Of a stretch of DNA of 64,000 bases, positions 31,038 to 39,536 are shown piece after piece. Under the pieces are notes generated by a model that saw only the letters and a list, made by a program, of their open reading frames with translations, ran no database searches and had not been told where the DNA came from. Location of the stretch: NCBI GenBank assembly GCA_016234485.1, contig JACRBL010000036.1, positions 147,799 to 211,798 on the forward strand, in the 5' to 3' direction. Origin of the DNA: Chloroflexota bacterium (GTDB lineage: Bacteria > Chloroflexota > Anaerolineae > Anaerolineales > Villigracilaceae). The first letter of the stretch is position 1. Each line of letters opens with the position of its first letter. A program made the translations under genes and the position numbers.

Positions 31038-31112
31038 ACGCGGGACGCGGAGGACGCGGATCGAACGGAAAACGCGGAAAGAAAATTTCCGTGCCATCCG
31101 CTTGAATCCGCG
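31038..31112. repeat. Degenerate hairpin repeat, ACGCGGA type
   Basis: Units of GACGCGGAGGACGCGGAT are followed by their loose inverse (ATCCGCTTGAATCCGCGTTC). It closes the long plus-strand run and may slow transcription there. Confidence 0.6.
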
Positions 31113-31170
31113 TTCTTCATGACCAATTAACCGTCCTGCTTATTCAGTTCGCGAGGGAATGCGTTGAAAC

Positions 31171-31176
31171 TATAAT
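31171..31176 (+). promoter_or_regulatory. -10 box upstream of the zinc-ribbon TPR gene
   Basis: TATAAT lies about 65 nt before the ATG at 31242, with no convincing -35. It would make this gene and the next a unit separate from the upstream run. Confidence 0.4.
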
Positions 31177-31241
31177 AACTGAAAGACAAAAGTTTGCCAA
31201 AGTGTCACTGGCAATCTCTTAAAAAAATTTGGGAGAAAAAC

Positions 31242-31793
31242 ATGTCATCATCCAAACTATTGACCTGTCCCAACTGCGGCGAAGGACTCGAAAAGCGCTG
31301 GCAATACTGTCCCATCTGCGGACTGGATCTCGCGGAGGCGGACGCCGCTCCCCGCCACCGAACGGAATATAAAACCGAGGCGGGGCGATTGGCGGAATAT
31401 ACCGAACTCTTCGGAAGCGCGCAGGAAACGCTGGAAGCGCCGGACGGCGACCTCGAAGGCGCCCTGTCCGAATGCGAGGCCGCCCTCGAACTCAGTCCAA
31501 ACTCGGCCGAGGCGCACAACCTGCGCGGCTTGATTCTCGATCTGCTCGAAAGACCCGACGAAGCCATCCAAGCGTATCGCGAGGCCGTTCGGCTGGATCC
31601 CAACTTCGAGGATGCGCGCGCCAACCTGGCCGATTCACAGCAGGAGCAGCGCGAAACTCCAATTCAAATGGTTGGCTTGGATGTCTCCGATCCAGAGAAC
31701 GAGGGCGAGAAAAAATTTGCATCCACAATAATAGCCGCCATGATCATGCTCCTGACTCTTGCAATTGCGGCCGCGTTGATGAACGGAAGATAG
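31242..31793 (+). CDS. Zinc-ribbon, TPR, C-terminally anchored membrane protein
   Basis: ATG 31242 is chosen over the ORF track start because GGGAGAAAAAC precedes it. The 183-residue protein has a zinc ribbon (CPNCGEG and CPICG, residues 9-31), then two TPR motifs (SPNSAEAHNLRGLILDLLER and the following helix pair). One C-terminal helix (IIAAMIMLLTLAIAAALM) anchors it. The soluble part should face the cytoplasm. It probably scaffolds other proteins; the partner is unknown. Confidence 0.8.
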   Translation: MSSSKLLTCPNCGEGLEKRWQYCPICGLDLAEADAAPRHRTEYKTEAGRLAEYTELFGSAQETLEAPDGDLEGALSECEAALELSPNSAEAHNLRGLILDLLERPDEAIQAYREAVRLDPNFEDARANLADSQQEQRETPIQMVGLDVSDPENEGEKKFASTIIAAMIMLLTLAIAAALMNGR

Positions 31794-31811
31794 ATTATTT
31801 TTGGAGTGAAC

Positions 31812-32456
31812 ATGAAAAACAAAGATGCGCCCCATTCAAACGTAACCGCGTCTCTTTCCAGATTTGATGAAAGGATAGCGTTTTGGTTTAAATGGGTTCT
31901 CGCAAATGTTTTCGGCCTGCTCACAGGACGCTATATCGGCGGAATTATTCATGAACTATTGTGGCCGCCGCTACCACTTCCCCCCAATGCCTTTCCTCCT
32001 CTTCAGTTCATTGACCCTGCCCCAAGAATACTAGTCGTTGGTTTGTTAGTCGGAATGTTCATAGGCATTTTTGAAATGCTCTTGTTGAGGAGTGTGGTAT
32101 CCATTCCAAATTGGAAATGGGTGGCATCAAGCGCTTTGGCTTGCACCATTTTCCCAAGAATCCCTCATTTGTCATACACATTGAATGAGCTTATTCCTGA
32201 TTTTATCATCGCGCTTACAAGCGGATTTTTTCTAGGCATTATGCAGTGGAGTATTTTACGAAAGACGTTCACTTATGCAGGTTTATGGATTCTGACGAAA
32301 GAATTTACTTTTCCCTTGATTTTCTGGTCAATTTCGCCATCTATTTACTATCAGTCTGGTCACATTATTGTCGGGCTATTGGTTGGCGGTATAACTGGTG
32401 GAGTAATGCTGTATTTATTACAACACCCCATTACTTCTGAAAACATTCTTTCGTGA
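31812..32456 (+). CDS. Multi-pass membrane protein of unknown function
   Basis: ATG 31812 lies 6 nt after GGAG; the track start is a GTG two codons earlier. The 214-residue protein has about five hydrophobic segments. GRYIGGIIHELLWPPLPLPP follows the first. The gene is distinctly AT-richer than its neighbours. I recognise no family. It starts 18 nt after the zinc-ribbon TPR gene and may be co-transcribed with it. Confidence 0.65.
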   Translation: MKNKDAPHSNVTASLSRFDERIAFWFKWVLANVFGLLTGRYIGGIIHELLWPPLPLPPNAFPPLQFIDPAPRILVVGLLVGMFIGIFEMLLLRSVVSIPNWKWVASSALACTIFPRIPHLSYTLNELIPDFIIALTSGFFLGIMQWSILRKTFTYAGLWILTKEFTFPLIFWSISPSIYYQSGHIIVGLLVGGITGGVMLYLLQHPITSENILS

Positions 32457-32504
32457 CGTGATATTGGTTTTACGTATCGCGCCCAACGTCTACTAAAATT
32501 CACA

Positions 32505-32537
32505 AAGCCCCTGAAGGCTCATCACCCTCAGGGGCTT
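32505..32537. terminator. Bidirectional terminator between convergent genes
   Basis: AAGCCCCTGA and TCAGGGGCTT form a 10-bp stem between the plus-strand membrane gene and the minus-strand TIM-barrel gene. U-tracts are weak. Confidence 0.65.
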
Positions 32538-32592
32538 CAATTACCAATTACCAATCTCCAATTACCGATCTTCAGACTATCCGACCACCCAA

Positions 32593-33426
32593 CTACCTCC
32601 ACGCCTTCTTCATCCGCAGCGCGTCCTCTTCCATCACGGGGCTTTCGCACAAAATCCGCCCACCGCAACCGAACTTCTTCAAGGCCTTGAACAGGTCTTT
32701 CCATTTCAGATCGGCCTCTTCGAGCGGCAAGTGATTCTTCTCGCCCTTCGGCCCATACTCGATGCCCGAAAGGTGGATGTGCAGACTCGTCAACGCCTGC
32801 GCTCCCAGCGCCTCGGCATAGGCCTCCAGCAGGCGCGACCACTCGTCCACGCTGTTGACGGTCCCGTCACCGGGGCGCGCGTGCAAATGCGCGAAATCCA
32901 AACACGGCTGAACTCCCGCCACCTGCCGCGACATCTCCAGCGCGTCATCGAACGAGCCCAGCATGGCCGACTTGCCCATCGTCTCCGGGCGGAGCGTGAC
33001 CGGGTTCCCAGCCTTCCGCAACTCGACGACGCACTTTTCCAAACGGGGCAACGCCACTTTCATGACCTCGCGCGGGGCGCGGCCAAAATAGGATCCCGGG
33101 TGGAAAATGATATCCGTCGCCCCCGCCAGGTGGCCGTACTTGGCCGCGTCCATGAGACGTTTGCGCGACTTGGGCCACTCGTCCTTCTCGGCGTTTAAGT
33201 TGATGTAATACGGCGCGTGGACGCTGAGCGCGACTCCCTGCTCGCTGGCGGTCTTCTTGATCGCCGCGCAGGTCTCCTCGCTGACACGCACCGCCTGCAC
33301 CCAGCCCAACTCCAGCGCGTCCAGCCCGATGGATTTGCTAAACTCAATCGCGCCGACCGATCCGCCCGGCTTCTTGGGCGTTCCCATCGGCGAACCGACC
33401 GTCCCGAATTTAAACGATAAAGTCAT
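32593..33426 (-). CDS. TIM-barrel protein of the AP endonuclease 2/xylose isomerase-like family
   Basis: The 277-residue protein follows the endonuclease IV pattern strand by strand: LSVHAPYYINL, IIFHPGSYFG, LRPETMGKSAMLG, PCLDFAHLHARPGDG, HIHLSGIEYGPKGEKNHLPL and ILCESP. Several metal ligands (His, Glu, Asp, His) are in place. The classic ENTAG and DRHxxIG motifs are altered (PETMG, GEKNHLPL), so it may not be a true DNase IV. It could act on sugars. GGAG precedes the start. It begins just before the AACGTT palindrome at 33441. Confidence 0.8.
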   Translation of the reverse strand: MTLSFKFGTVGSPMGTPKKPGGSVGAIEFSKSIGLDALELGWVQAVRVSEETCAAIKKTASEQGVALSVHAPYYINLNAEKDEWPKSRKRLMDAAKYGHLAGATDIIFHPGSYFGRAPREVMKVALPRLEKCVVELRKAGNPVTLRPETMGKSAMLGSFDDALEMSRQVAGVQPCLDFAHLHARPGDGTVNSVDEWSRLLEAYAEALGAQALTSLHIHLSGIEYGPKGEKNHLPLEEADLKWKDLFKALKKFGCGGRILCESPVMEEDALRMKKAWR

Positions 33427-33440
33427 GGTTACTCCTATCA

Positions 33441-33468
33441 GTTAAACGTTGAACGTTTAACGTTCAAC
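33441..33468. repeat. AACGTT palindromic repeat, copy 1
   Basis: Two overlapping perfect palindromes, GTTAAACGTTGAACGTTTAAC at 33441-33461 and an analogous one at 33448-33468, lie in the gap. They supply the TGA stop of the dgkA-like gene. Related copies lie at 41501 and 60605. Confidence 0.85.
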
Positions 33469-33834
33469 GATCTTTTGCCACAACGGCGGCCCCAGGATCA
33501 ATAATCCCACCAACACCGCGGCCAGCGCGGCGATGAGGACGGCGGCCGCGCCCACGTCCTTGCCCACTTTCGCGAGCGGATGATGTTCCTGCGTCGCCAA
33601 GTCCACCACCGCTTCGATGGACGTGTTGATGAACTCGGCCGCGAAGACCATCGCGATGGTGAGGATCAACACCGCCCAATCGCGTGGGGGCAGCGCAAGC
33701 CAGAGGCCGACGATGAGTACCGCCGTCGCCACTGCCGCGTGGATCCACGCGTTGCGCTGGGTTTGCATCACATGCCGCCAGCCGCGGAACGCGTGGCGGA
33801 GGGATTGGAGGCGGGAGAGGAGGAATTTGATCAT
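33457..33834 (-). CDS. dgkA: Diacylglycerol/undecaprenol kinase (DgkA) family protein
   Basis: ATG 33834 gives a 125-residue integral membrane kinase; the listed start at 33852 is TTG. Three membrane helices are visible. The active-site motif AAEFINTSIEAVVDLATQEH near 65-84 and KVGKDVGAAAVL after it define the family. In Gram-positive-type bacteria it phosphorylates undecaprenol and recycles the cell-wall lipid carrier. Its place after ybeY and pgpH copies the gene order of Firmicutes (pgpH-ybeY-dgkA), so co-transcription is likely. Confidence 0.9.
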   Translation of the reverse strand: MIKFLLSRLQSLRHAFRGWRHVMQTQRNAWIHAAVATAVLIVGLWLALPPRDWAVLILTIAMVFAAEFINTSIEAVVDLATQEHHPLAKVGKDVGAAAVLIAALAAVLVGLLILGPPLWQKIVER

Positions 33835-33916
33835 AGGGGAATAAGACACCAAACGTAAATCGTAAGAAGTAAAACGTAAAATGCCATATGGTTCGTTACG
33901 TTTTACGCTTTACGTT

Positions 33917-34363
33917 TTATTTCTCGCTGACTTTCACATGCCCCAACCCCAACCCATCCATGATCTCCCCCTGCGCCTTCCACATCTTCGCTTTCTCTTC
34001 TGGCTCGGCATGGTCATGACCAAGCAGATGCAGAACGCCGTGGACGACTAACAGCCGCGCCTCGTCAACGAGGGGGTGGCCTGCGGCTTGGGCTTGCGCG
34101 TCGGCGCGGGGGATGGAGAGGAGGATATCGCCCAGGTAGGTCGCGCCCGTTTCGGGGTCGGTTTCAGAGGCGGGAAAGGAGAGGACATCCGTCGGCGCGT
34201 CGATCCCCAGGAAGTCACGGTTGAGGCGTTGAAGTTCCTCGTCATCCGCGAGGACGATGGTCAGGTCGCCTTCGGCGGATTGGTGAGTCAACGCGGCCAG
34301 GGCGGCCTGTTCGAGCAGGTCGAGGTCGAAGGGAGGTTCGAGGGAGGATTCGATGTTGATCAT
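33917..34363 (-). CDS. ybeY: Endoribonuclease YbeY
   Basis: I start at ATG 34363 (MINIESS); the ORF track adds 28 codons that lie in a REP-A repeat. The 148-residue protein has the zinc site VHGVLHLLGHDHAEPEEKA with the three His ligands H-x3-H-x5-H near 111-121. The conserved PTDVLSFP near 63 is also present. YbeY matures rRNA 3' ends and takes part in ribosome quality control. It lies between dgkA and pgpH. Confidence 0.95.
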   Translation of the reverse strand: MINIESSLEPPFDLDLLEQAALAALTHQSAEGDLTIVLADDEELQRLNRDFLGIDAPTDVLSFPASETDPETGATYLGDILLSIPRADAQAQAAGHPLVDEARLLVVHGVLHLLGHDHAEPEEKAKMWKAQGEIMDGLGLGHVKVSEK

Positions 34364-34377
34364 GGTTTGTGATCCCC

Positions 34378-34491
34378 CGTCATTGCGAGGAGGGCGCTTT
34401 TTCCGACGAAGCAATCCCCATGTCTTGGAGGAGATTGCTTCGCACACCTGCTCTGGCGGGCGGCGCCAGGGAAGAACGCTCGCAATGACGG
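34378..34491. repeat. REP-A inverted repeat, copy 5, with inverted internal module
   Basis: The outer arms match the other copies (CGTCATTGCGAGGAGGGCGC and inverse). The 28-bp GC-rich module seen in copy 2 is present at 34444-34471 in the opposite orientation, with one mismatch. The element lies between ybeY and pgpH and touches the pgpH stop region. Confidence 0.9.
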
Positions 34492-34498
34492 AGTACCG

Positions 34499-36604
34499 TC
34501 ACATTCGCCGAATCGTCGCGATCGGCTCGCTGGCGATGGGCGGCTCGGCGGCAGGATATTGGATACGCGGGTGATACGTGCCGCGGAAGGTGGTGACGAA
34601 CGATTCGACGATCACGTTGAGGTCGCGCAGGGTGAGCATAGTGTGGTCGAGTTGGCTTTCCTTCTGGACGTATTCGATCACGCCGCGCACGATGGCGCGC
34701 ATGTCTTCGTCGGTTTGAGGGCTTTGGGCGCGCGAGCGAGCCTCGGCGCCGTCGGCGAGCATCAGGATGGCGGTCTCGCGCGAGCGTGGACGTGGGCCGG
34801 GGTAGCGAAATTTTTCGACGTCAATTTGCGCGGCGTCGCCGTTCGCTTTTTGGAGCGCCTGATTGTATTGGTAGCGCGTCAACATCGTGCCGTGATGTTC
34901 GAGCATGAAATCGGCGATGCGACGCGGCAGGCGATGTTTGCGCGCCAGAACCGCGCCGTCGGTGACGTGGCGGATGATGGTGGCCGCGGCCAGCTCAGGG
35001 TCAATGTCTTGATGCGTGTTTACCTGTCCAGGCGCCTGGTTCTCGATGAAGAAGGCCGGGTTGGCGGCCTTGCCCACGTCATGAAATATCGCGCCGACGC
35101 GCGCCAGCAGTGGGTCGGCGCCGATGGCTTCGGCGGCTTGTTCGGCCAGGTTCGCAACCTGCAAACTGTGTTGATACGTGCCTGGCGCGTTGCGCAGGAA
35201 AAATTGCAAAAGGGGATGATCGGGGCGCGAAATTTCGAGCAGGTGCAAGGTGGTGGCGAGGCCGAGCCACTGCGCGAGAAAATATTGACCGAGCAACGCG
35301 AAGGCCGCCGATAAAAACCCCATGCCCGCCGCGGCCAGCAAAAGTTGCGTCACGCCCAGCCAGTCGAGGCCGCCCGCGGAGATGCGGAAGGCCAGCAAAA
35401 CGAGGACGCCCGCGCCCGTCACCGACGCGCCCGCCCAAATGAAGTACCAGAAGCGGCGCGCAGGTCCGAGTGAGAGAACGCCGCAGAGCGACGCGAAAAG
35501 ATAATAAGGAAGAAGGTCAGAATTAAATCCGTACGCGGCCAGGATGCATGTCACGATGGAGATGACGATGCCCGCCTCCATGCCAAACAGCGCGGCGATC
35601 AACATGCCGACCGCGGGGAGTGGATACACGTAGGGGATGAGAACATTATCGGGAATGGCGAGGCGGGCGCCCGCCAGAAAAAAAAGGTAAAGCGCAGCGA
35701 TCACGATCATGCTGCGCGGCTCGTATAAAAACCCCAATCGTTTACGGCGATAAAAATACAACGTGGCGAACGCGGCCAGCATCACGACCAGCGCGCCCTT
35801 GCCCAGCAGGTCGAGCGGTTGCGACGTGGAGCGAATCAGCCCCAGCGCCTGCAACGCCTCCACCTGTTCGGCGGTGATGCGTTCGCCCGCGCGGACGATG
35901 GTCTCGCCTGCCTTGTAGGTGACTACGACGGACGCCACCGCGTCGCGTGCGGAGGCGCGCGCGGCCTCGGTCAGTTCGGGACTGTGGAGGCTGTTCGCGG
36001 TCACGAAGGGCTTCACCAGCTCGCTGACAATGCCCGCGTCCGATTCGCTCATCGAAAAACTGACGAGGGATGGCACACTGCGGCGCACGGTCTCCACGTC
36101 CGAGTCGCGGATGACGCCGCGCAGGACGCGCTCCAGCACGGTCAGAGATTCGGCGCGCACGTCGTCCCAGCGCGAGTCGGTGAGGAAGAGCAGAAGGTCA
36201 ATCGTCTCCACCGAAAGCGCGAGGTCCGAGATGGAGGCGATGCTGTTGCGTTTTTGGTCGCGGTTCGTGTCGGAGTTGGCGCGGATGAGCGCGATGGAAT
36301 CGAGCGCGGCGCGCAGGCGTCCCATTTGCTGGCGTGAGATGGCGGGATCGGGCGGGGTAAAAACGGGCGGGACGGAATCGTAGGCGGCCTGTTTCCGTCG
36401 TTCAGTAAGAACGGCGCTTTCGAAATCGTGTTCGGTGGAGGCGACGTAATCGCGCGGCGAGATGTCCCCCGCGTTGAGCGGCGATGCGGACGGGCGCAGG
36501 GCATCGGGGAAGGCGAGCGCGCCGAAGGATGCCACGGCCGCGACCGCGAGCAGGATGAAGCGAAAAACGGTCAGGCGCCTGCTGGAGCGCGGTTCTGTTG
36601 TCAT
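34499..36604 (-). CDS. pgpH: 7TM-HD phosphohydrolase, PgpH-type c-di-AMP phosphodiesterase
   Basis: The 701-residue protein has an N-terminal helix (about 11-31) and an extracellular 7TMR-HDED domain (about 45-260). Seven membrane helices (about 270-460) and a cytoplasmic HD domain follow. The HD motifs are GTYQHSLQVANLAE near 475 and FHDVGKAANPAFFIENQ near 506, then MLEHHGT. This is the architecture of PgpH, which hydrolyses c-di-AMP to pApA. It is followed by ybeY and dgkA as in Firmicutes. Two PstA/DarA-like proteins lie about 3.5 kb away on the other strand. Confidence 0.93.
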   Translation of the reverse strand: MTTEPRSSRRLTVFRFILLAVAAVASFGALAFPDALRPSASPLNAGDISPRDYVASTEHDFESAVLTERRKQAAYDSVPPVFTPPDPAISRQQMGRLRAALDSIALIRANSDTNRDQKRNSIASISDLALSVETIDLLLFLTDSRWDDVRAESLTVLERVLRGVIRDSDVETVRRSVPSLVSFSMSESDAGIVSELVKPFVTANSLHSPELTEAARASARDAVASVVVTYKAGETIVRAGERITAEQVEALQALGLIRSTSQPLDLLGKGALVVMLAAFATLYFYRRKRLGFLYEPRSMIVIAALYLFFLAGARLAIPDNVLIPYVYPLPAVGMLIAALFGMEAGIVISIVTCILAAYGFNSDLLPYYLFASLCGVLSLGPARRFWYFIWAGASVTGAGVLVLLAFRISAGGLDWLGVTQLLLAAAGMGFLSAAFALLGQYFLAQWLGLATTLHLLEISRPDHPLLQFFLRNAPGTYQHSLQVANLAEQAAEAIGADPLLARVGAIFHDVGKAANPAFFIENQAPGQVNTHQDIDPELAAATIIRHVTDGAVLARKHRLPRRIADFMLEHHGTMLTRYQYNQALQKANGDAAQIDVEKFRYPGPRPRSRETAILMLADGAEARSRAQSPQTDEDMRAIVRGVIEYVQKESQLDHTMLTLRDLNVIVESFVTTFRGTYHPRIQYPAAEPPIASEPIATIRRM

Positions 36605-36605
36605 T

Positions 36606-36697
36606 TGGTCGGCTAGTCACATAGTCGGGTGGTCGCGTGGTCGGATAGTCGGGTGGTCGGGCGGACCATGCGACTATTAGACTATTCGACTAACCAA
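36606..36697. repeat. GACTA/TAGTC short-period inverted repeat
   Basis: The gap between yqeY and pgpH reads GGTCGGCTAGTCACATAGTC in units, then the inverse CGACTATTAGACTATTCGAC. The halves can pair. The 8-10 bp units are not identical. This is the clearest member of the GACTA family. Confidence 0.75.
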
Positions 36698-37141
36698 CTA
36701 CTTTAACAGTTCCCTCACCATCGCGCTGATCGCGTCGTTGGGGGCGCGGCCTGCCACTTTGGGCATGACGATCTTCATCACTTTGCCCATGTCGCTGGGG
36801 ACGGCGGCTCCCGTCTCGGCGATGGCGGCCTGGACGATGGCGCGCAGTTCCTCGGCGGGCATGGCCGCGGGCAGGAAGGTTTCGAGGATGACGATCTCGG
36901 CTTCGTTGGCGGAGGCCAGGTCGGGACGGTTGGCCTTCTTCGCTTCTTCCAGCGCTTCGCGTCGGTTCTTGATCTCTTTTTGGATGAGAGCCATCACCGC
37001 CGCATCATCGAGGACGATGCGCTTGTCCACTTCCACCTGTTTGATGGCGGCCAGCGCCATGCGGAGGGTGTCCTTGCGCGTCATATCGCCCGATTTCATG
37101 GCTTGTTTGAGGGAGTCGTTAAGTTGAGTTTTGATATCCAT
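36698..37141 (-). CDS. yqeY: YqeY/GatB-like protein
   Basis: ATG 37141 gives a 147-residue product, the usual size for YqeY; the ORF track start is 80 codons upstream in repeat sequence. It begins MDIKTQLNDSLKQAMKSGDM. The helical GatB/YqeY domain follows: IQKEIKNRREALEEAKKANR near 58-77, FLPAAMPAEEL and DMGKVMKIVMPKVAGRAP. The function is uncertain, perhaps linked to tRNA-dependent amidation. An extended -10 box lies 7 nt before the ATG, so its message should lack a leader. Confidence 0.9.
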   Translation of the reverse strand: MDIKTQLNDSLKQAMKSGDMTRKDTLRMALAAIKQVEVDKRIVLDDAAVMALIQKEIKNRREALEEAKKANRPDLASANEAEIVILETFLPAAMPAEELRAIVQAAIAETGAAVPSDMGKVMKIVMPKVAGRAPNDAISAMVRELLK

Positions 37142-37148
37142 GTTGTGC

Positions 37149-37157
37149 ATTATAGCA
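37149..37157 (-). promoter_or_regulatory. Extended -10 promoter, predicted leaderless start of yqeY
   Basis: TGCTATAAT on the minus strand ends 7 nt before the yqeY ATG. No Shine-Dalgarno is present. No clear -35 box is visible. Confidence 0.7.
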
Positions 37158-37226
37158 GAGGAGGGGAGGCGTACTGCGTGGTACGTACTGCGTGTTGCGT
37201 GTTGCGTAGTGCGTGATAGTTCGCTT

Positions 37227-38372
37227 TTACTTAAATTCATATACCCCTGGATCAATAGCAACTTCCTCGCGCAAAATCGCCAAGCCTGAAAAACCATCAA
37301 TCCACGCGCAACCCAACTGATCAAAACCAATCGTTTCTCCCCACATCGGGTCGCTAACAAGATTAGGTGTGAACACGGCAATTTCCTTTCCGTTGAAAAC
37401 AGTTATTTCATCGCGATCTACAATCCAAACCCTATCTTGGGAATCAATTTCCACATCCAGCAACCAGCCTTTAAACCACGGATATTTTTCCACTGAAAAC
37501 GTGTGCCATGTTCCATCATAAACAGACAAGCCATTTACAGTCGCGGCCCAAATTCGGTTTTTACTATCCAACGCCAAAGCGTTGACTGAATTAGATGGCA
37601 ACTCACCTTTTTGCGCAGTAAATGTTGTCCAGGATTTTCCATCATATCGCCACAATCCCGTTGAGGTTGCCAGCCAGTAATTCCCTTCATGGTCAAATAG
37701 AGCGTCTTCGACCATGAACATGAGGAACCCTGGGCGATCAGATAATTGGATATATCGCCAGGATGCGCCGTTGTATATATTGATGGAATTTCCTGTCGCC
37801 ATAAACACTTCACCGTCTGGGCTAATTGCAAGTCCACCGATAACATTACCGCTCAGCGCCTGGAGAGATGGTTCAATGGTTTGCCACTTATCTTTTTCGA
37901 TATCATAGATCAGCAAATTTCCGCCATCGGAACTACCATAAGCCCCAACATAGACATATTTTTCTGAGACAGCCATGGTACGAAGCGCGTCGTAGCTCAT
38001 ATCTTCACGTGTTTCAGGTTGCCAGTTATGCCATTCCTTGCCGTCAAACATCGTTAATCCACGGCCATCGGTAGCGAGCCACATGCGACCGTGTGAATCC
38101 GATTGGATGATGTTGATGTATTGAACTCTGCTATAGTCCAACTTTGCCCATGCTGTCAGAGCATTTACACCATCCATTACAGGACAATCCAATCTTGTCC
38201 CTGATAACGGGTTTTCAACCACCTGGACATCCTGGGTAATCAGATTCAAAGGTACTGGCGTTGCATTGGATTGCGCCGTATCGGTGAAGCGTACGCCCTG
38301 AAAACAAGCGGTTGCGACAAGAACAAGGGCAAGACAGGCTATTAGAATTTTATTGAAATGTAATTGGGACAT
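37227..38372 (-). CDS. Beta-propeller lipoprotein (two-component-regulator-propeller repeats)
   Basis: ATG 38372 is chosen because GAGGAGGAA lies 8 nt upstream. The 381-residue product has a lipoprotein signal (CLALVLVATAC). At least five repeats of about 45 residues follow, with phrases such as SHGRMWLATDGRGLTMFDGK, GNYWLATSTGLWRYDGKSW and KNRIWAATVNGLSVYDG. These are Reg_prop-type blades. The protein should sit outside the membrane and bind an unknown ligand. The gene is AT-richer than its surroundings. Confidence 0.85.
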   Translation of the reverse strand: MSQLHFNKILIACLALVLVATACFQGVRFTDTAQSNATPVPLNLITQDVQVVENPLSGTRLDCPVMDGVNALTAWAKLDYSRVQYINIIQSDSHGRMWLATDGRGLTMFDGKEWHNWQPETREDMSYDALRTMAVSEKYVYVGAYGSSDGGNLLIYDIEKDKWQTIEPSLQALSGNVIGGLAISPDGEVFMATGNSINIYNGASWRYIQLSDRPGFLMFMVEDALFDHEGNYWLATSTGLWRYDGKSWTTFTAQKGELPSNSVNALALDSKNRIWAATVNGLSVYDGTWHTFSVEKYPWFKGWLLDVEIDSQDRVWIVDRDEITVFNGKEIAVFTPNLVSDPMWGETIGFDQLGCAWIDGFSGLAILREEVAIDPGVYEFK

Positions 38373-38434
38373 CGAAGCGTTCCTCCTCACTGGAATCGTT
38401 CATTGACCATCACTTCTCGGAATTATACCCTCGC

Positions 38435-38920
38435 TCAATTTTCGAACACCTGCACACTCCCCTTCCACTCTTCATCATCAAACACAAATTCCTCAAACTT
38501 TCCGCCCGTATATTCCCCGATGACCTTCCTCCAAAACTGACGCGCATCGAGATTGGACGCGATCTGCGCCACTTCCCAGCGGCCGCAGAATTGATCGAAG
38601 ACGAACTGCGCGGCGCGTTGACCGAGTCTGTGGCGGCGGTATTTGCGCATGACGAAAAACTCGGCGATGGACCACTCGCTCTCAGGCAAGAGCGGATGCT
38701 TGTTGACCAGCGCGAAGCCCGCCAGTTTGCCGTCCACGCGCAGGAGGAAGGGATGGCGTCCCTGCTCGGACCAGTAGAGATCGAGGAAGGGATAGCCGAA
38801 GCGTCCCTGCGCGTCCACGTCCGCGCCATCGAAGGCGGAGAAATCGTAGCAATACAGTTCCATCAATTGTTCGAGCGCGGGCTTGTCTGTGATGAGGGCG
38901 GGGAGGATTTCGAGGTTCAT
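38435..38920 (-). CDS. GNAT family N-acetyltransferase
   Basis: ATG 38920 (MNLEILPAL) is chosen; the track start lies in hairpin repeat sequence. The 161-residue protein has a typical GNAT core: DGKLAGFALVNKHP, WSIAEFFVMRKYRRHRLGQR with the acetyl-CoA loop RKYRRHRLG, and a closing region with DARQFWRKVIGEY. The substrate is unknown. It may be co-transcribed with the following propeller lipoprotein gene only weakly, because a good RBS starts that gene. Confidence 0.85.
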   Translation of the reverse strand: MNLEILPALITDKPALEQLMELYCYDFSAFDGADVDAQGRFGYPFLDLYWSEQGRHPFLLRVDGKLAGFALVNKHPLLPESEWSIAEFFVMRKYRRHRLGQRAAQFVFDQFCGRWEVAQIASNLDARQFWRKVIGEYTGGKFEEFVFDDEEWKGSVQVFEN

Positions 38921-38940
38921 GGAACGCCAGTATTTAAATT

Positions 38941-39006
38941 TTAGCCGCGAATTGCACGAATTCACGCGAATTTTTATTCGCGCAAATCCATGTCGTTCGC
39001 GGCTAA
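38941..39006. repeat. Degenerate hairpin repeat with perfect 11-bp ends
   Basis: TTAGCCGCGAA and TTCGCGGCTAA are perfect inverse ends. CGAATT and CGCGAA units lie between them. It separates the GNAT gene from the membrane-protein gene upstream. Confidence 0.75.
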
Positions 39007-39022
39007 AAATGTGGAAGGTTGA

Positions 39023-39463
39023 TCAGGCTTGCAACTGCGGCTTGCGGAACAGGTCACGCACGAGAAGGACGCCGCCCACGCCGACGTCGAGCAATCCCAG
39101 CGTGAAGAGTCCCAGCGAGGCGAGGACGAGGATCCACGGCCAGCCTGTCAGCCCGATCTCGCCCGAGGCGAGGCCGGTCACTTCCGCGAGGGCCTGTCCG
39201 CCGACGAGGAAGAAGACGGCGATGCCCAATCCCCAGGCGATCAGTTTCCAGCGCGCGTGGGCGCGCAGTCCGGCCCAGAGGAGCAGGATCGCCCCTCCCA
39301 GTGCGAAGAGGAACAACTCGGCAGGCATCAGGTAGTCGAGCAGGAAGCGGCCGCGGATGATAAGCGCCGCAAAGGCCAACACGATGGGCGCTAGGATGGG
39401 GAACCAGGCCAGGATGGTCCCCACGATGGCGAGAATCTTGGTGAAACCATTTTTCTTTTCCAT
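39023..39463 (-). CDS. Membrane protein of unknown function
   Basis: ATG 39463 (MEKKNGFTK) has AAGGAG upstream; the track start has none. The 146-residue product has four hydrophobic helices, the third with GIAVFFLVGGQALAEVTG and the last ending in a basic LVRDLFRKPQ. I recognise no named family. It follows the EamA transporter gene, 74 nt downstream on the same strand. Confidence 0.7.
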   Translation of the reverse strand: MEKKNGFTKILAIVGTILAWFPILAPIVLAFAALIIRGRFLLDYLMPAELFLFALGGAILLLWAGLRAHARWKLIAWGLGIAVFFLVGGQALAEVTGLASGEIGLTGWPWILVLASLGLFTLGLLDVGVGGVLLVRDLFRKPQLQA

Positions 39464-39536
39464 GGTTTGCTCCTTTCGGAAAGCGCTGTTTCCAATTTCA
39501 GTATAGCGCTTTGGGTCCATTGCGCACGACAGATTC

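Noticed and set aside
36698-37381. 227-residue yqeY start at 37381
   Set aside because: The extra 80 residues come from repeat sequence and the neighbouring gap. The family is about 148 residues, which fits ATG 37141.
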